A stretch of DNA of 6,636 nt from VGJW01 sp035286125 (GTDB lineage Bacteria; Cyanobacteriota; Sericytochromatia; S15B-MN24; VGJW01), in NCBI GenBank assembly GCA_035286125.1, contig JAYKIS010000006.1, forward strand, positions 1-6,636, given 5' to 3'. Below, piece by piece: positions 5,437-6,636 of the stretch. Each line of letters starts with the position of its first letter. The first letter of the stretch is position 1. The position numbers and the translations under genes were made by a program. The notes under the pieces are model-generated. The model worked only from the letters and a program-made list of their open reading frames with translations. It did no database searches and had not been told where the DNA came from.

Positions 5437-6557
5437 ACGCGTTCCGCAATCTGGCCTGGTCGCTCGCGGCCGTCCTCGCAGCCCTGCTGACCGGCGGCTT
5501 GGTGCTGGCGGTGTCGGGCTACGACGTGGCCGATGCCTTGGGCGCCCTCCTCAAGGGGGCCTTGGGCAGCCCGAACGCCGTGGCCGAGACGTTGGTCAAC
5601 ATGACGCCACTCCTGCTGGCGGCGCTGGCCGTTGCCCTCGGCTTGCGCGCGGGCCTCTTCAACATCGGGGTCGAGGGGCAGTTCCTGATGGGCGGGCTCG
5701 GGGCCGTCGTCGCCGGATATGCCCTTCCGGCCCTGCCGGGTGGTCTGCACATGCTGGTCGTGCTGGCGGCCGGCATGGCGTCAGGCGCCGGATGGGCGGC
5801 CGTGCCCGCCTGGATGAAGGCGCGCTTCGGGGCCCACGAGGTCATCACGACCATCATGTTCAACTACATCGCTTTCCGGCTGGTTGGCTGGCTGGTTCGC
5901 GTACCCCTCCACGGTCCCGGATCCATCCCGCAGACCCGCTACATTGCCGAGGGGGCCCATCTGCCCGTTCTCATGGCGGACACTCGCCTGCACGCCGGCT
6001 TCCTGCTCGCCCTTGGCGTCGCGGCAGGCCTCTGGTGGCTGTTGTGGCACACGCCCTCGGGCATGGCCATCCGCTCCGTGGGCCTCAACCCTGAGGCCGC
6101 AGAGTACGCCGGTGTCCGCGTCGTGCGGACCATGGTCGGGTCTCTGGCCTTGTCCGGAGGTCTCGCGGGTCTGGCGGGTGCTGTCCAGTTGGCCGGTGTC
6201 GATCACCGTCTGGTCGAGGAGGGCTTCTCGGCCGGCTATGGCTACGACAGCATCGCCGTCTCGCTGCTGGGTGCCAACCATCCCTTTGCCATCGTGCCCG
6301 CCGCCCTGCTGTTTGCCGCCCTGCGCAGCGGTGCCAGCCTGATGCAGATCGAGGCCGATGTCTCAAGCCAGATCATCAGCGTCCTGCAGGCCCTCGTCAT
6401 CCTGTTTGTCGCCGCCGAGGCCGGTCTGCGTCGCGATCGCGAGCTCAAGGCCGCCCGCAAGGCGACGGCTGCCGCCCCGCCGCCACCCCCTGCTCCCCCG
6501 CATGACCCTGGATTGCCCGCTGCTGGCGCGGCATCCGGCCAGGGCCAGGAGGCCTGA
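5433..6557 (+). CDS. nupP: Nucleoside ABC importer permease 1
   Basis: This inner-membrane permease of the BPD_transp_2 family (374 residues) resembles B. subtilis NupP/YufP. An N-terminal membrane helix lies at about 8-28, followed by many hydrophobic helices up to about residue 335. Diagnostic motifs are GLFNIGVEGQ (74-83), EVITTIMFNYI (135-145, in the region that contacts the ATPase) and GANHPFAIVPA late in the protein. The last roughly 45 residues form a tail that is first basic and then Pro/Ala/Gly-rich, including a run of five prolines. This tail is not part of the conserved fold and is probably cytoplasmic and disordered. The start ATG overlaps the ATPase stop by four bases, so translation is likely coupled. 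The protein should pair with the second permease to form the channel. Confidence 0.94.
   Translation: MNAFRNLAWSLAAVLAALLTGGLVLAVSGYDVADALGALLKGALGSPNAVAETLVNMTPLLLAALAVALGLRAGLFNIGVEGQFLMGGLGAVVAGYALPALPGGLHMLVVLAAGMASGAGWAAVPAWMKARFGAHEVITTIMFNYIAFRLVGWLVRVPLHGPGSIPQTRYIAEGAHLPVLMADTRLHAGFLLALGVAAGLWWLLWHTPSGMAIRSVGLNPEAAEYAGVRVVRTMVGSLALSGGLAGLAGAVQLAGVDHRLVEEGFSAGYGYDSIAVSLLGANHPFAIVPAALLFAALRSGASLMQIEADVSSQIISVLQALVILFVAAEAGLRRDRELKAARKATAAAPPPPPAPPHDPGLPAAGAASGQGQEA
6547..6552 (+). promoter_or_regulatory. Strong ribosome binding site of permease 2
   Basis: AGGAGG, a full Shine-Dalgarno core, lies four bases before the ATG at 6557 and inside the last codons of permease 1. It is the strongest such site in the window, and it fixes the start of the truncated gene despite the one-base overlap with the preceding stop. 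Confidence 0.7.
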
Positions 6558-6636
6558 TGGAACCCGCCATCCTGATTGGCCTGCTGGCCGCCATGCTGCG
6601 CCTTGCGACCCCCTTGCTGCTGGGCAGCCTGTCCGG
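6557..6636 (+). CDS. nupQ: Nucleoside ABC importer permease 2, 5' part only
   Basis: Only the first 26 codons lie in the window; the gene runs off the right edge in frame. The visible peptide begins with a hydrophobic segment and contains LRLATPLLLGSLSG, the typical opening of the second permease (NupQ/YufQ type) in Bmp importers, where a first helix leads into a LRxATPLLL motif. The ATG shares one base with the TGA of permease 1 (TGATG), and a strong AGGAGG precedes it. Position, start arrangement and peptide all agree. Family members are usually about 300 residues or slightly more, so most of the gene is missing. Confidence 0.88.
   Translation, partial: MEPAILIGLLAAMLRLATPLLLGSLS

Overview
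The window is about 6.6 kb of high-GC bacterial DNA. The genes strongly prefer codons ending in G or C. It holds one tRNA gene on the minus strand and six protein genes, the last cut by the window edge, all reading rightward on the plus strand. The genes give no firm phylum. A PBP5-type carboxypeptidase with a C-terminal membrane anchor, a protein made only of Clp N-domain repeats, and a Bmp/PnrA lipoprotein importer would fit several high-GC lineages, such as Chloroflexota-like, Deinococcota-like or deep Cyanobacteriota-related groups. The lipobox-bearing binding protein and the carboxypeptidase show a peptidoglycan-containing cell.

Layout. Bases 1-245 contain no credible gene but have several inverted repeats that could be a structured RNA. 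Bases 246-405 form a complete minus-strand unit: a promoter at 376-405, tRNA-Lys(CUU) at 293-365, and a strong intrinsic terminator at 246-280. Bases 366-545 separate this unit from the plus-strand genes. Next come a D-Ala-D-Ala carboxypeptidase of the PBP5 family (546-1817) and a stand-alone protein of four Clp N-type half-repeats with no ATPase module (1859-2803). From 2870 to the right edge lies a nucleoside-type ABC import operon in the order lipoprotein, double ATPase, permease 1, permease 2. This is the gene order of Bacillus subtilis nupNOPQ (yufNOPQ).

How the parts work together. The four transporter genes are tightly packed: an 11-base gap, then a 4-base ATGA overlap, then a 1-base TGATG overlap. 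They should be co-transcribed and translationally coupled. The lipoprotein would capture a nucleoside outside the membrane, the two permeases form the channel, and the double ATPase drives it from the cytoplasm. The carboxypeptidase and Clp-N genes lie upstream on the same strand with 41- and 66-base gaps. They may be expressed separately, since extended -10-like sequences sit just before the Clp-N gene and before the lipoprotein gene. No functional link between those two genes and the importer can be shown from sequence.

No mobile element, CRISPR array, phage gene or obvious new system was found. The least ordinary items are the ATPase-less Clp-N repeat protein, the carboxypeptidase with almost no signal peptide, and the structured unassigned stretch at the left end.
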